From NCBI GenBank assembly GCA_021432635.1, contig MU270032.1:124001-188000 (forward strand): a stretch of 64,000 nucleotides of DNA. The letters run 5' to 3'. The stretch is from Thozetella sp. PMI_491 (lineage: Eukaryota > Ascomycota > Sordariomycetes > Chaetosphaeriales > Chaetosphaeriaceae). The notes beneath the pieces are model-generated. The model saw nothing but the letters and a program-made list of their open reading frames with translations, searched no databases and was not told where the DNA came from. This document shows positions 22,329 to 32,490 of the stretch, piece after piece. The translations under genes were made by a program, and so were the position numbers. Position 1 is the first letter of the stretch, and each line of letters opens with the position of its first letter.

Positions 22329-23368
22329 ATGGCGCACCAAGCTACGGATCAGTATCACGATGTCCCGAGTCCTCAACAGGAGTACCCGCAAGACTTGCAG
22401 CATGATTACCAGCACGCTTACCAACAAGCTTACCACAGCACGTATCCCCAAGGATACCAACAAGATCCCCAGGTGAATTACGACAAGGCCGGCCTCGAGG
22501 TTGTCCCCAGCAACTCGCCAGAAATACGGCAGGATACGCCAAAATACATGGTGGATGCGCCACAGGACCCAACACATCCCAATCAGACACAAAATGGTCA
22601 AGGTGCTGGGAGATTCGGCAGGAAAAGGATGGCTCTTTTTCTCTCGGGAGCTCTTTTACTCGTCATCGTTGCCCTCGCGGTTGTGGCCGGCGTCCTGGGC
22701 AGCCGACTTGCGAGCAGCAACAACTCGACAGCTTCGGCCGATTCGACGGCATCAGGCACGGGGGGCGGTGGTGGCAGTTCTTCTAGTTCTACCAACCCGG
22801 CGCCCAATGCAGCGTCAACGTCCGCCGGGACCGCGACATCTCCGGTAGTTGCCTCGTATGTCAAAAGTCCCAATTCTCCCCGCATAGGCCGCAGTTGCCC
22901 GCGGAACATTCTAACATTGCTTGGCGTAGCACCACATCCTTCTCCTCGTATGTCACGTACTCTGCGACCTCGTACCCAGTCGAGCAATCACCCGTGCTGG
23001 CCACTCTGAGCGTGGGCGGCGCGGAGGCGTTGATCGACTGCCCCTATAGCAACAACACGGTGTGGGTAGACAGCACCACTGGGACAAAGTTCCTACGCCA
23101 ATGCGGCGTCAACCCAACTGGCCATGACACCATCACCGTGACGGCCAGCAGCCTCGCCGAATGCATGGCGCATTGCGCTAGCGTGCGAGCCGCAGCCGGC
23201 GGCAGCAACGCCTGCGGCGCCGTCGTTTGGTCCTGGGGCTGGAGCGGCGCGGTGGCCACCGACCCGCTATGGAACGCCTGCTACCTTAAGAGCAACGACT
23301 GGAACAAGGGCGACAGCTACATTGGCTACGCTGCCTGGCAGGTGGAGCTGGCGATTGTCATATCGTAG
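22329..23368 (+). CDS. Single-pass membrane protein with PAN/Apple-like ectodomain
   Basis: Two exons, join(22329..22855,22930..23368), give 321 residues. The N-terminal ~90 residues are cytoplasmic-type, rich in Gln, Tyr, His and Pro with YQQAY/YPQGYQQ-like repeats. FGRKRMA then a ~24-residue hydrophobic helix (LFLSGALLLVIVALAVVAGV) forms the anchor. A Ser/Thr/Gly/Ala-rich stalk follows and then a cysteine-bearing domain: DCPYSNNTVW, FLRQCGV, SLAECMAHCASV, NACGAVVW and WNACYLKS, as in fungal PAN/Apple-like domains of type II membrane proteins. The predicted topology is N-in/C-out at the cell surface. The start is the first ATG in frame. Ligand and role are unknown. Confidence 0.82.
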
Positions 23369-23888
23369 TTTGGATCGGGCGGTTACGATCAGAGAGTACC
23401 AGGGTTGGGTTGGGTTTCGGCGTTCGGGCGGCATCAGGGCAGGCAGTCCGGAAATAACAAATGACGTGCCCGTAGGATTCCATGTTGGTTTAATAAGGTA
23501 TATAGATGTGCTCGAGCCGCTCGCTATGCCAAGCGTAGGCCGCAAGACACCGGGAGACCAGCCTCCATATTGCTGACGATTAATTTTCGCCTTTTCCGCT
23601 GTCGCAACAACGTTCGGGTGGCTTGGGTGTCACATGTAGACCCTGTAGTCCGCCCAACGGACTGCCCAGGGCCGTGATGGGTCTGCACCTTCCGCTTTGA
23701 TGTATCGGCCTTTATGTCCATGCGGGGTTAGTTCCAAGTAAGGTGCGGTACGGCCAAGATAGGCGGGCCCCTCCTCGAATATGCACGGAGATAAACTAGG
23801 GACGCCGACTGCCTGACTTGATCGCGTAGCTTCATAAAGACATGCGACAGCACATGCTCGGCTTCCCGTGGCATTCCCAGGCCTCGCA
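23369..23888. other. Intergenic, 5' region of the arrestin-like gene
   Basis: About 520 bases with no supported gene; presumed promoter of the following plus-strand gene. Confidence 0.4.
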
Positions 23889-25451
23889 ATGCCGTCAGTG
23901 GAGTGGAAAGGAGGCGCCGATCTCGCTATCAGGTTGGTCAACCCGCTCCCGGCTTATCGGCCCGGTGATACCATCACGGGCACCGTTGTTCGCAAGGCGC
24001 ACGTCGTGAGCGCCCAGGCGACGGTCGACATTAGGCTGTGTGGAGCCGCGACAACGAAGCTTCACCAGCAGGGCGGAAGCAGGCTCAACGCCGTCTTTGG
24101 CGGCCATTTCCCATTCTTCGACGCCGAGACCCCCGGCGTGTTCCAGAGGCTCCATGCCGGTCCCGCGCATGTCGCGCCAGACGGCCAGCCGGCCGAATGG
24201 ACATTCTCCATCACCATCCCTGAGCATCCAGACCCACGGTGCTTTCCGGAGTATACCGAGACTGGCAGCAGAACCATAACCCTTCTCTCTGTAAATTCCG
24301 CCGATGTGGCGTCTCATCCTTTGCCGTGGTCATTCTCGTACCTTCACATCCACCGTGGGTGGGGACCGGACTTCGACGGGTGCATCGAATACTATCTTGA
24401 AGCCACATTCGCTCGCCAGAACCCTTCGGCAACCGACACCGTCCGGCTCCCGATCACATTTAGGTCCAAGTCCTCCGCCATAGCACCTATCCGGAACCTC
24501 CGGCTCAAGGGGCACAAGTTGGAGAAGAGCGTATCAACGCTACGAATGATGCCTGGTATGGAAGGAGCCCAGCTCTCGCTCAAGCAGAAGACCTTGTCCC
24601 TCCTCGGCTCCTCCAAAATACCCAAGTTCAGTTTCATGTTACTGTGGGCAGCTCCGAGCAAGATTCAGCTCAACCACCCGGTGCCCGTCCCTTTGTTCTT
24701 CCGTGCCATACCAGACCCTCAAAAGACCAGCGAGTCAATCCGTGGCGTGTTGCCCACGGCGACGCTGAAGGAGATAGAGATCACTTTGAGAGCCACCACG
24801 ACCGTGATGTGCCCGGGGAGATTTCCGGGCACGACGCAGTGTGAGCGAGGCGACCATGACTACACTCTCGGCCTGGAGTCGTTGCTCCCGCGCCTGAAGC
24901 AACGAGGACCGCTCGTGATTCCGATGAGTGAGGAGAACACCGAAATGATGAATCTCGGCGAGCAGCTACAGCTGCGCATCGACTGCCAAGGCGTGTACGC
25001 GTTCGGGGCCATCGAAAAGAGGTTTCCCGGGACGGGATTGGTGCCCACTTTCACCACTTATAACATCCAGCTGTCATACCGCCTCGAGCTGCGAGCTGTA
25101 GTGGAGGTTGCGGGCGAGGTGGTCAAGATCTTGGGACAGCACAGAGTAGAGGTGGTAGGGCCAAGCGAAGAGGACGAGTCGAGGAGCCGGGTGGCCGCCG
25201 GTCACGCCCCGACTATCCGAACCCAGGAGGACGCGATCGCGGGCGGACCTCTTCCGAGTCAAGACGACGATGAGGTGCTTCCAAGCTACCAGGAAGCGTC
25301 AAGGGGGGGTGAAAGCCCTCCAGAGGCGGACGATTTACCCCCTAGCTTCGATATGATTGTAGATGAGGCGAATGAAACGGAGGGAAGCACACCACTAAAC
25401 GATGAGCGGCATCAAGGACCGCTTGGAAGTCGACAACCTCTGGGAGCTTAG
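23889..25451 (+). CDS. Arrestin-like (alpha-arrestin family) adaptor
   Basis: Single-exon, 520 residues starting MPSVEWKGGADLAIRL. The N-terminal arrestin fold is indicated by AIRLVNPLPAYRPGDTITG (beta-strand plus P-G-D turn), EWTFSITIPEHPDP and, further on, LPITFRSKSSAI. An arrestin-C-like half with VPVPLFFRAIP, EIEITLRATTTV and the FTTYNIQLSYRLELRAVVEV strand follows. The acidic C-terminal tail has LPSYQEA and LPPSFDM, PY-like motifs of the kind that recruit Rsp5/NEDD4-type ubiquitin ligases to membrane transporters. From the family, the likely role is guiding ubiquitination and endocytosis of plasma-membrane cargo. The listed ATG is used because the frame upstream begins only with GTG. Cargo is unknown. 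Confidence 0.85.
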   Translation: MPSVEWKGGADLAIRLVNPLPAYRPGDTITGTVVRKAHVVSAQATVDIRLCGAATTKLHQQGGSRLNAVFGGHFPFFDAETPGVFQRLHAGPAHVAPDGQPAEWTFSITIPEHPDPRCFPEYTETGSRTITLLSVNSADVASHPLPWSFSYLHIHRGWGPDFDGCIEYYLEATFARQNPSATDTVRLPITFRSKSSAIAPIRNLRLKGHKLEKSVSTLRMMPGMEGAQLSLKQKTLSLLGSSKIPKFSFMLLWAAPSKIQLNHPVPVPLFFRAIPDPQKTSESIRGVLPTATLKEIEITLRATTTVMCPGRFPGTTQCERGDHDYTLGLESLLPRLKQRGPLVIPMSEENTEMMNLGEQLQLRIDCQGVYAFGAIEKRFPGTGLVPTFTTYNIQLSYRLELRAVVEVAGEVVKILGQHRVEVVGPSEEDESRSRVAAGHAPTIRTQEDAIAGGPLPSQDDDEVLPSYQEASRGGESPPEADDLPPSFDMIVDEANETEGSTPLNDERHQGPLGSRQPLGA

Positions 25452-25916
25452 GTGTTTCATGTACAAAGATTACTGCTTTATCTCCAAGTCGATGACTATT
25501 GCCTTGAAGAACTACTTTGACGCTGCTTAGCATACAGTGGGGTAAGATCCAATTCTGAGGCATAAATAGAGGTCATAGAGTAAAGTTGAGTCTATATAAT
25601 GCAAAAAAGGCTATCAAGCATATGAAAAAGCAGGTAGGATTGGATTATGGTCCCGAGCACCGTTACCATGACATTATCCGTAAATGGCATGTCTCTGTCA
25701 CACTGGATCAGAAGTCGCAAAGCTTGTACGGTTTGCAATTTTCTCCGAGGCTGTAGTCATCACGGCCTTCTGAGACACGGTAGAAAGGATCTCGGGGTGA
25801 TTCTATAAATTAATTAGTCGGTATCGTCGCAGCACACGAAGTACTTCCGACGTGTTTGCGCCCTCGATCATGATTTTGGCAACTCCTGCGGCCACCATCG
25901 TGCTAGAGAAGAAGTT
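25452..25916. other. Intergenic between arrestin-like gene and ankyrin remnant
   Basis: About 465 A/T-leaning bases with no supported gene. Confidence 0.4.
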
Positions 25917-26750
25917 TTAATGTTCGGTTCCATAGTTACTTATATTCTGTTGCATTGGATCTGCTCTGCGGTCCAAGAGAAGACGTAGAATCGGTTGCTG
26001 CTGGTTGTGGCAGGCATAATGGAGCGGCGTGGCGCTTTTGGGGAGAGCGGTGGCATGCATCCCCGTTGCCTTGCGGAGAACTATTTCCACAGCATTCGGG
26101 CTGTTGCCTTCTATTGTCGCGAAGAGAGCGTCCCAAACTTGTGAGAAGCTGAGTGCATGTCCGTGCCCTTCTCTATCAGCAGTTCCGCCATCGACCAGCT
26201 GCCGATGCGCGATGCTAGGTGCAGAGGCTTGCCAAAACTCCTTGAAGAGGTACAGGGATGGGCTCGATGTCGGAGCAGAGTTTGAACGATGTGCTCGCAA
26301 GTAGCTACCGACTTGGCGTCGATGCGCACAGCATAGTATGGCGCCCTTCTCCTAAATGGCACTGTTGAAGTTCCCATTGATACCTTTCGTGAGTTTGCTC
26401 CACTGCGCTGGGTGATGCCTCGGACGGCAAGAATTTAGAACGACTTCCAAACAGAACCGTGGCTACTCCTTCTAAGGCCGCTTGCAATATTGTTTTGTAT
26501 TTTGGAGACCGAGAATTCGCCTCGGCAGCGCCACTCAAGCCCATGTCAACGAGGTCGAGTTGTTGAGGAAAGACAGCGACATGACACCTGTTGGATCATG
26601 CAGCAGAAGACACACTTCATAGCTTTGCCGGTCCAACATATCGTTGATTTCCCTCTGTTCTTTAGTAGGAACTTTACATCGATTTATTTTACCCAACCCA
26701 ACGTAAGTGGGAGCGAATCCCAAGGTTATGGGTGGAATACTTAGTGCCAT
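25917..26750 (-). pseudogene. Ankyrin-repeat gene remnant
   Basis: Ankyrin-type repeats are spread over at least two or three minus-strand frames. One frame (around 26305-26544) has KTILQAALEGVATVL; another (26111-26377) has CEHIVQTLLRHRAHP and KPLHLASRIGSWSMAELLIEKG; the last (25917-26300) has NSPNAVEIVLRKATGMH and SATPLHYACHNQQQPILRLLLDRRADP. The switch between the second and third frames falls inside what should be a continuous repeat (FGT to ALFATIEGN) and has no intron signal, so it is a frameshift. A 71-codon frame at 26535-26750 may be an earlier exon. Ankyrin genes of this sort often accompany NLR or HET loci. A sequencing error is an alternative for the frameshift, but the overall picture is decay. 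Confidence 0.6.
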
Positions 26751-27081
26751 GTATGTACCTTGGTATAATTACTTTTGAAACAAACACCTTCTGACAGTAA
26801 TTTCCCGCAACCGTAACACTAGGTTCAAAATTCCTGTACTTCTATGTCCTCCAATATATGCCTGGTAGCCCACAAAATAGCCCGCTAAATCTGACCTGAC
26901 AATATTCGTTCTCAATATTGCAACCAATCTGTATACTCCATAAAGATGCACACCATCCCTAGACCAAAATGATATACGACCCTCTTCGAGGGAACCAATC
27001 CGATAGAAGGCCCCGGAATCCCGTGACGTTCAGGTACGATCCTCCGTTAACTGTCCGAACCTTTCCATTTCCGGTCGTTTT

Positions 27082-28043
27082 CTACCTTCCGTACGCAGTA
27101 GGTTCGTTCATACGCGACTCCATCAGGAATCCTTCGTCCAAAACTTCAAAACTTGAGGTACCTTTCATATCGACGTGCCTCCGAATAACTCGGCTCGGGT
27201 GGAAAACATTGTACATCAGCGCCGTCAACGCCATGAGTAGCGCGTCGAGGAGGTAGATGTAAATCTCCTTGCTCTTCAGCTCGGTCCCGAGGGAGTCGAC
27301 GTACTCGGCGACGCGGAAAGCCGACCGAAGCATGATGAACGCGCTGGAGCCGTACAGAACCATCAGGAGCATCTTCCATGGGGTGGTTAGGGTACGACTT
27401 CGGTTTGTCGGGCGTCTCTGGAGCCGCAAGTGGAAGACCAGCGTGACGACCATGAAGAATCCGAAAAAGAGAATCTGGATACCCAGGCCACCTAGGATGA
27501 TGTTTTGACCCCTCTTTACTGCGTCGTTGTCCTTCGCCGTCGCGAGCATTCCGCCGCCACCGCTTTGTGCGAAGAATGACAGCACGTCACCGAGAACAAA
27601 GACCTTTGTGAGCCATCGGGGTGGGATTATGGAGTGGTGTTCGGCTTCGAGTAAGACGATTAGTCGGCCGAGGACCATGTATATCGAGGCAGCGAACAGT
27701 GTAGGCCCGAGGAGGAGTAGGATGGACTGGATGATATATGGATTTTTGGTGAAATTAGGCGCTTCTTGGGCCGACATCGCTCTACCGACATAGCCAATCG
27801 CTTCAACTATAGGGGGTCAGCGTTTCGGTCTGCGCTGTCATCATGAAGGTGTCGCGATTACTTACATAGGCAGCCAATGACGAAGGGTATGAAGCTCCAA
27901 GTCCGTGTGCGGCAGAGCTGCCAGATGTGCAGGAGAGCTGAAGCGCCGAAGGCCACAACGAACACAACTGCCGCCACTAAGGACGGGTCATATTCGTAAA
28001 ATTTGAATGCCGTCTTGGCTGTGTCGGTGCTGTTGTCGGCCAT
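27082..28043 (-). CDS. RTA1-like seven-helix membrane protein
   Basis: Member of the fungal RTA1/RTM1 family (lipid-translocating exporter-like, lipid stress and toxin tolerance). Two exons, complement(join(27082..27806,27866..28043)), give 300 residues. Exon 1 provides FYEYDPSLVAAVVFVVAFG and the second helix ending FVIGCLFEAIGYVGRA across the intron. Exon 2 has YIIQSILLLLGPTLFAASIYM, GRLIVLLEAEHHSIIPPRW, VFVLGDVLSFFAQSGGGGM, ILGGLGIQILFFGFFMVV, YGSSAFIMLRSAFRVAEYV and the family-typical FHPSRVI near the C-terminus. Seven membrane segments are visible. It is divergent from the small membrane-protein gene at 28690. Confidence 0.92.
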
Positions 28044-28689
28044 CTTACCGAGGCAAATGAGCGATCAGGTGAAATATATTGCGTAGTTTTCGTCTTGATT
28101 GGAGTCGCTAATTGCAGCTGGAAAGAATAGCACGACTGGAGAAGAGAAAAGATCTAAGGTTCTTGTGTCATCACTGCGGCTATTTAGCGTGCCGAATGGC
28201 ACGTATATGTACGCCCACGCTATGAGGGATGGGGGTTCAGGGGTGACAAGCAATCTAAGGTTAGTGCGGCTCCTGAGTGTACAGTTACGATCCGCCTACA
28301 AAACAATGCATAGATATTTGCAGCCTCAGCCTGGCCCCCTTTGTTGACAGCCCGCTAAGGCGGCTATGGTGCGTTCGTATTGCTGCCAAGCCCCAGGGTC
28401 TCAGTAGTGGCTGGCCTGCGGACGGCGCCGCGTAACACGCGTGTTCGACAGGGACCCACTCAGCCTATGTGGTGTGGAAACGGCACCAAACACAGGAGGT
28501 TCCGGCCAAATACGCGGGTTCATGTCGTATTACGGAAATTGTCTTGGGACAATAGTCCTAGAACCGACATAAGTCTATCCAACTACCTGATATGAATAGA
28601 AGTTAGATAACATATTTGCGACGTATCACTGCAATCGTATATCCTTTAGCAACACAAATTCGCAGTCGTTAATAACCCTGTGCGCAAAG
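28044..28689. promoter_or_regulatory. Shared intergenic region of RTA1-like and small membrane-protein genes
   Basis: About 650 bases between two divergent start codons, without a supported gene. A bidirectional promoter is inferred from geometry only. Confidence 0.4.
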
Positions 28690-29431
28690 ATGGACAAGCT
28701 TCGAGATGCTCGCGAGAGCACGGCAAGATTTCTGAGGAGCAGCCGCTTCAACCCGCGTCACAAGACGAAGGTGCACATCTTGCAAATATGCCTTGTCATT
28801 GCAGTGTTTATTTTCACCGGCGCTCGCATCGCGACAAAACCTAGCGGGATGCCGGTGACAAGGTCGGACACGCTCGGCATCGTCATGGTAAGTGCCTCAG
28901 GCACAGGGTTGCTGTGAAAGTTGTGACTAAGATACACCAGGGCGTCAAGACAATTGTTGTTCTTCTGTACCAAATCCTCACCTCCAAAGTCGAACGGTTC
29001 CAGAGATGGAAGAGCCTCAAAGCGAACACGATCTTGAACTCCATGGAGATTGTCTTTTGGTTTGTCGTCGTGATTATTACACTCATGGGCATTTCCCGGT
29101 TCTGCCAAGGCGCTTTTTGCGCTCTCAGCTGGATCCAGGTCCTCGTGGCAATTATGCTCATGTTCGTCCAATTTCACCTTGCTATGTATCCGATACGGAA
29201 TTAACTCAGTACCTCGATAGGATTATCGCCTTCTGGACAGCGGTGGTATCGTACCACCTCCAACATGAACCGACAGCGGTCAAGTCTCAAAGTACATTTG
29301 TTTCGCCTGAAGAGCCCTACAACCAGCGTCCTTGGAATGATATGCCCGCCCCATTGCACGATACTGCCTTTTCGCCCCAGCCGCCTCGTAGCTACGCGGG
29401 CTGGGATCAAACTTATCGAAGGGACAACTAG
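28690..29431 (+). CDS. Small multi-pass membrane protein, unknown
   Basis: Three-exon model join(28690..28887,28941..29138,29210..29431) gives 205 residues. The N-terminus is basic (MDKLRDARESTARFLRS), then come hydrophobic segments ILQICLVIAVFIFTGARIA, GVKTIVVLLYQIL, MEIVFWFVVVIITLMGI and a fourth around WIQYLDRIIAFWTAVVSY. The last 60 residues are hydrophilic and Pro-rich, ending PPRSYAGWDQTYRRDN. The layout resembles an uncharacterised fungal membrane family with a KSLKANTILNSMEIVFW-type loop. The second intron (GTCCTC donor) was chosen because it joins to the Pro-rich C-terminus in phase. Reading through instead gives a shorter protein ending near 29204. Confidence 0.65.
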
Positions 29432-30505
29432 TCACTGCCAAGAGTGAGAAGACAATTTTTCGGACGGAGGGAGGAAGACGGAACATAGCAAGAGCACAAT
29501 TTATGACAAGGTACTCACAGATTTGGTAATAGGAGCGCTTTGCTACCTTTTTTCAGTGAGTCTGGATAATGTTCTGTGCACGCGTTGGTCGCTCTCCCTT
29601 TCGCCCCCACTCTCCCCACCTCCGGCCACACGGGATAGCAACGCAATTTTCCTGTTAAATATCCCCGAGTTTGCTCAAGCCCTATATGATGTTTTGTGCC
29701 CCTATTCATCCGGGAGACGGAACTGTTCGGCCGTGGGTCCCGATAACTATTTCCCGGTGGAAAGAGTTACGATCCCTCGTCATCGAATGTCTTGGCACTG
29801 TAACTGCACTCGGTCGCGTGTGCCATCTTCGTTGAACTGCGGCGCGTACAATTGTAACATACTAACGGAAGGATAGCGAAACAACATAACCATTGGACAG
29901 GGATAGCTTGATTTGTGTCATACTTCTGCCTTGCTTTCTACCCCTAGCCGTGGCGCAGGCAGCACGGCCGTTTGGATTGGTACAGGCAAATACGTCCAAG
30001 TCCCAGAGTGGGTATACTAGTATTACATAAGTCAACACGAGTATTCTAGTTATACTAGTTACTAGGTACGGAGTACGGCTAGCCGCACGGGCCGGGGACC
30101 CTGACCACGACAGACACATAAGGTACCTAAGGTAGACAAGACCACTCCCGCGCTCACAAGGTAGCATCGTTACCCCAGACACATACGCCCCAATCGTGTT
30201 CAAGCGTTATAATTCCATCGTGCCCATAGGTCAAGAGCCGGCTAGGCATTCCCACTACGAGTTACATCAGATGTGACTGGATTTAAGATCTTGCATAGAT
30301 CGACACCAACACTGCCGCGACACTCGGGCTCCCGGTCAACTGATTTTCTGTACCTGGCGCTGCAGGGCCGTGCTAATCACGGCAGAGCACATTCTACGTT
30401 CTCGGCACTTGGATAAATACCGGGGCACATACAATGGAGGTGGTGTTGGCTTTTTTCTCGCAACCACCCTTCTTCTGCTACATTGACTACATCTACCGAC
30501 TCGCC
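29432..30505. other. Intergenic, 1.1 kb, no supported gene
   Basis: Frames of about 110 codons at 29523-29876 (plus) and 29862-30203 (minus) have random-looking composition. A patch of short ACTAGT-type repeats lies near 30014-30065. An ATAAATA box near 30413-30419 is about 90 bases upstream of the peroxygenase start and may be its TATA element. Confidence 0.4.
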
Positions 30506-31591
30506 ATGAAGACCACGCTTCTCTTCACTACCTTTTCTCTGGGCGTGGCCGCAAAGAGCCCACATCATGGCCGTGCCTCCATCTCGGAATGGACACCCCC
30601 CGGGTCGGATGATTGTACGCTATTCGAGATCGCTTGCCCCCATCGGCTTCTTACTAACTCCTTGGCTGCCAGTCCGTGGGCCATGCCCCATGATGAACAC
30701 ATTGGCCAATCATGGTTTCCTTCCACATGATGGTAGGAACATCACGGAGGCCAACATCATCTCGGGGCTGGGCGCGGCACTCAACTTTGACTCGACTCTT
30801 GCGAGCCTGATGTTCCGCATGGCCATAATTGCCAATCCAGAGCCGAATGCGACCTTCTTCACGCTGTAAGTCGGTTGTTTTCTTTGTCATATTAAACTGT
30901 ATTTCTCTTCCAGCTCTCTGACCGGATGCACTAACTTCTGCCTCTCTCAGCGACCAACTGAATGTCCACAACGTCTTAGAACACGATGCTAGTTTGAGGT
31001 TCGTGCTATATGGTTGCCTATTCAGACTCACTCCAGCATTGTTTTGAAGAAGGGTTTGCCTGCTGACGGTCGGACATAGTCGATCGGACGCATTCTTTGG
31101 CAACAATCACGTCTTCAACCAGACCATTTTTGACCAAACCAGGGTATACTGGACTGCAGAGACTCTCGATGCAAACATGCTTGCAAACGGGAAGGTGGCA
31201 CGCCAGATTGAATCTAAGGCTTTCAATCCCAACTATACCTTCACCAGCAACACAGAGCAGTTCAGCCTGGGAGAGGTTGCTGCCCCAGTCATTGCCTTTG
31301 GAGATATGGAAACTGTCCATGTGAATCGAACTTTGGTGGAATACTTCTTCCGTACGTTTTTCCATTCCCTGTCGTTATTACCCCTCTTGCCTGAGGACGA
31401 TTCTGACATAATCTGTAGAGAACGAGCGATTCCCAGCCGAACTGGGCTGGACCACACGTTCGGAGGTCGTGACCTTGGATGATATTCTGCATGTCCAGGG
31501 AACAATTGGCAACGCCACGTCTCTCATAACACAGTCCCCTTCACAGCCGGCCCAGCAGCGGCGGGATGCTCATTGGGGGGTTGGCTTCTAG
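30506..31591 (+). CDS. Secreted heme-thiolate peroxygenase (chloroperoxidase/UPO family)
   Basis: Extracellular heme enzyme using hydrogen peroxide for oxygenation or halogenation. Five exons, join(30506..30614,30673..30865,30951..30998,31080..31351,31419..31591), give 264 residues, matching short peroxygenases. A signal peptide (MKTTLLFTTFSLGVAA) leads to RGPCPMMNTLANHGFLPHDG with the heme-ligand Cys at 41 in the PCP motif. EHDASLSR follows, with Glu111-His112-Asp113, the EHD form seen in the Caldariomyces chloroperoxidase. Later marks are FFGNNHVFNQTIFDQT and FFQNERFPAELGWT. All four introns preserve phase, and exon 3 is 48 nt. Several N-x-S/T sites are present. The neighbours downstream (P450, exporter, regulator) suggest a shared pathway. 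Confidence 0.92.
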
Positions 31592-32490
31592 AGCTACGCT
31601 CGAGGATAACGTGAGGCATGGCCATGTTTGCACTGCGAGATGACGATGTCAGGCCCCAGATGGGAAAATAAGTTCAATTGTCAATTGTTGGATGTATTAA
31701 GTACATAAATCGTGTCTTAGTCTGGGTTTTGATCCCGAGCTTGAAAGGACATATACCTGACTATCTAGCTGGTGTAAGAATCGACGAGGAAGCGATGCTT
31801 TCTATCCATTCTTTGAACTTGAATCCCTCGCTATCGCTATTTTTCGATTTACGTGAGGCGCACCCACGTGCGCCGCTGTGAAACCCCGTGGCAGCTGCTG
31901 GGTGGTCAGACCATGCAGACCTGGCTGCCCGACGTTAGCCAACCAATTTGGGCACGCTAGCCATCATAAATACCTGGGTAGCTAATGTTGCCCGGTAAAC
32001 TCGCAGAGTGTAATCATGGTATATACAGTACTTCTATGCAATGGGTGATTAGAGACAAAATTTCCAATACGAGTTACAGGGCAGGGAACGAAAATAAGGA
32101 CTATGTCCCCGAGTAGAATTGGAGCTCGTAGCCTTCACTGATTGCGATGCAGCCGTCAAGGCGGTTACATACGGCTACGGTCTTGCACTATTGGGCGGGC
32201 TGCCCTACCTCCGCCTTAGATCGAAGTTTCTAAGGCTATCTTGCATGTCTAGGAGGACGCTGTGGCGTCGCTTGGCGGAACCCTCGGGAGGCGAAGATCA
32301 ACGCGAGCTTCAACGCGAGCTTCAAGTAGATGCGGGGTAGCTCTTTGTGTCGAGGTAGGGATAGACTTGAAGCGTGAACATTTTCTTTGTGCAAGTGCTA
32401 TCCGTGGTTGGAACATATTTTGTTTGTTCTAGGGCTCAGCTTCTGTAATACACGTTATTGCTTCTTGCCTGAACTCGTCAAACCGCCAAA
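31592..32490. other. Intergenic between peroxygenase and second P450
   Basis: About 900 bases with no supported gene. A 12-base near-perfect tandem pair (CAACGCGAGCTT) lies at about 32299-32322 within a short frame of no apparent meaning. Confidence 0.4.

Noticed and set aside
30014-30065. Cluster of ACTAGT-like short repeats as a possible transposon end
   Set aside because: No inverted partner, target duplication or transposase frame nearby.
32299-32322. 12-base tandem repeat
   Set aside because: Only two copies; too short to indicate a functional array.
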